A stretch of DNA of 64,000 nt from Draconibacterium sediminis. GTDB lineage: Bacteria > Bacteroidota > Bacteroidia > Bacteroidales > Prolixibacteraceae. Position numbers and translations under genes: made by a program. The DNA is taken from assembly GCF_000949475.1 (NCBI RefSeq), contig NZ_JRHC01000001.1, positions 2,170,001 through 2,234,000 of the forward strand, read 5' to 3'. Positions 62,451-64,000 of this stretch are shown in pieces; position 1 is the stretch's first letter, and each line of letters opens with the position of its first letter. The notes beneath the pieces are model-generated. The model was not told where the DNA came from and made no database searches. It saw only the letters and a list, made by a program, of their open reading frames with translations.

Positions 62451-64000
62451 ATGAAAAAATTACTATTAATAATATTTGTAGCATTATTGCTTGTTTCATG
62501 TCAGGAAGACTTTCTGGATGTTGCGCCGGAAAATGTAGTTTCTGAGGAAAATTTGGATCCTGAACAACTTGTTGTAAGTGCCTATAGTGGATTAGACTAT
62601 AGATTTAACACCGGTGAATTTAGAGATAATTGGCCCTTTGACCATGCTCCATCTAATTGGTGTTTCTCCGATATTAGAAGTGGAGATGCTTATAAAGGAG
62701 GAGGCGGTGTTGGTGATAATCCTGGAGGCGGAATGCATGCTCTGGAAATTCATCAAGTATTTCCCTCTTCAGAAAATGTTTACAATTTATGGCGAGCCTT
62801 GTATTTTGCAATATTCAGGGTGAATAGCGCAATAGTAGTACTCAATAACACATCTGATTTTTCCCAAAAAGAATTAAGGATTGCGGAATTGAAAGTTCTG
62901 AGAGCCCATTTCTATTTCGAACTAATGAAAAATTTTGGCTCTTTTGCTTACATAGATGAAAACACACCAGTTGAAGATGTTACCAGTATTGAAAACTCTT
63001 TTGATTCATCATTTTTATGGGGTAAAATTGAAGAGGACTTAAATACTGCTATTTCAGTATTACCAGAGACTCAAGAAGACTTAGGTAGAGTAAACAAACT
63101 GGTTGCCTATGCATATTTGGCAAAGGCTAAATTATTTCAAGGACAATGGAGTGAGGTAATAACCTATGCGGATAAAGTTATAGCCGGACCATACAGGTTG
63201 GTTAATGACCTTGAAAAACTTTACTCAACGCCTGGTTATGGCAATGATGAAAATGTATTCGCTATTCAGTACTCTGTAAACGATGGATCGGAATTCGGGA
63301 ACTTAAATTTTGGAGATTTAATAAATTCTCCTGATTCTCCGGCTGATGATCCCAATCACCCATATTTAAATGGAGACGATTTTCATAAACCTTCACAAAA
63401 CATAGTGAACGCATTTAAGGTAAATTCGAGTGGGCTACCGTTATTAGATTCGTATAATAACTCTGATTTGGAGTACGACGATACTTCAACTCCAGTAGAT
63501 CCAAGACTGGACCACTCAATAGGTAGACCAGGAATAACATGGAAGCATTGGGAAAACATGCCCATGCGAGTTAACTGGAACAGGGATGTGCCAACTTACG
63601 GCTATTATGTAGTAAAAAAATATCAAATAGATCCTTACTCTGATTTAAGGGCATCAGGAGGTTTCCCTTGGGCAAAAGGAGCTTTGGATTTTCCAATAAT
63701 TAAATTTAGCGATGTACTATTGTGGAAAGCCGAAGCAGCAATAGAATTAAGTGACGTGGCTACAGGAATGAGTATTATTAATCAAATTCGTACCAGGGCA
63801 AAAAATACACCCCGTGTGTATGACTTTAACAGTCCCTCGCAAGATGCAGCCACTTATTCTATAGAACTGTATCCTACAGAAGTAACACAAGATTATGCAA
63901 GAAAAGCTTTACGATTAGAAAGACGTTTAGAGTTGCATAATGAAGGCCATCATTTTTATGATTTGGTTAGGTGGGGTATTGCCGAGAGTTGGATCAATAA
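62451..64000 (+). CDS. SusD/RagB-family lipoprotein, partial (runs off the window end)
   Basis: From the ATG at 62451 the frame stays open to the window end (516 residues). A lipoprotein signal (LLLVSCQED, Cys near residue 19) is followed by the helical TPR-like core of SusD proteins (NAIVVLNNT, LRAHFYFELMKNFGS, YLAKAKLFQGQW) and the C-terminal RLELHNEGHHFYDLVRWG motif, so only the last residues are missing. It captures oligosaccharides at the cell surface for the SusC gate. The stop and any following genes lie outside the window. Confidence 0.93.
   Translation, partial: MKKLLLIIFVALLLVSCQEDFLDVAPENVVSEENLDPEQLVVSAYSGLDYRFNTGEFRDNWPFDHAPSNWCFSDIRSGDAYKGGGGVGDNPGGGMHALEIHQVFPSSENVYNLWRALYFAIFRVNSAIVVLNNTSDFSQKELRIAELKVLRAHFYFELMKNFGSFAYIDENTPVEDVTSIENSFDSSFLWGKIEEDLNTAISVLPETQEDLGRVNKLVAYAYLAKAKLFQGQWSEVITYADKVIAGPYRLVNDLEKLYSTPGYGNDENVFAIQYSVNDGSEFGNLNFGDLINSPDSPADDPNHPYLNGDDFHKPSQNIVNAFKVNSSGLPLLDSYNNSDLEYDDTSTPVDPRLDHSIGRPGITWKHWENMPMRVNWNRDVPTYGYYVVKKYQIDPYSDLRASGGFPWAKGALDFPIIKFSDVLLWKAEAAIELSDVATGMSIINQIRTRAKNTPRVYDFNSPSQDAATYSIELYPTEVTQDYARKALRLERRLELHNEGHHFYDLVRWGIAESWIN

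Overview
The window looks like chromosomal DNA of an anaerobic or facultatively anaerobic Bacteroidota, probably near Marinilabiliales/Prolixibacteraceae (inference). Supporting signs are a SusC/SusD pair, TAnnTTTG-type -7 promoter boxes, DUF4954 and DUF6261 proteins, futalosine-pathway menaquinone synthesis (MqnB), DUF6249, and intergenic repeat types familiar from this phylum. Genes lie on both strands in short operons. The first gene (a ferredoxin-like protein) and the last gene (SusD) are cut by the window edges.

Layout. (1) 1-8.8 kb: a redox cluster on the + strand. It has a polyferredoxin end, a NosR/NapH-like membrane iron-sulfur protein, a membrane-anchored PQQ-like beta-propeller, a NuoE-NuoF fusion with extra ferredoxin domains, a [2Fe-2S]/GltD-like flavoprotein and a second, secreted PQQ-like propeller. 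(2) 8.9-15.9 kb: a glycosyltransferase, a GIY-YIG endonuclease bracketed by palindromic repeats, an ABC ATPase with a giant FtsX permease, and an NDH-2. (3) 16-22.3 kb: a MazF-type toxin-antitoxin pair, guanine deaminase, a PAS-LuxR regulator, and DUF4954 with glmS. (4) 22.3-27.7 kb: a repeat-rich accessory stretch with a GC-rich block, DUF6261, a 42-bp minisatellite, an AT-rich gene bounded by a 15-bp inverted repeat, and a VWA lipoprotein. (5) 27.8-47 kb: mostly housekeeping genes (fabD, an NtrC-type regulator, flavin reductase-rubredoxin, CDGSH protein, lactonase, folE, mqnB, hldD, lysoplasmalogenase, ECF sigma factor with a membrane partner, M64 peptidase, MscS channel, two Lrp paralogues flanking amtB, rlmB, ABC-F). 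Several intergenic repeat elements lie between them.

(6) 47.6-54.2 kb: an integrated mobilizable element. It starts at a 3'-half tRNA-Met(CAT) fragment and carries a tyrosine integrase, two HTH proteins, an SF3-type helicase, a CHC2/toprim primase, MobC and a relaxase. Candidate replication-origin and transfer-origin repeats are visible. (7) 54.9-64 kb: a compact fructan-utilisation locus with sugar permease, fructokinase, LamG-GH32 lipoprotein, SusC and SusD (partial). SusCD would import oligosaccharides, GH32 would release fructose, and the permease and kinase would feed it to glycolysis.

The best candidates for something undescribed are the redox cluster (a fused transhydrogenase-like module whose GltD part appears to lack its NAD(P)H subdomain, beside a NosR-like protein and PQQ-like propellers), the repeat-bracketed GIY-YIG gene, the cassette-like AT-rich gene at 24.3 kb, and two tandem repeat arrays with regular 41-42 bp periods.
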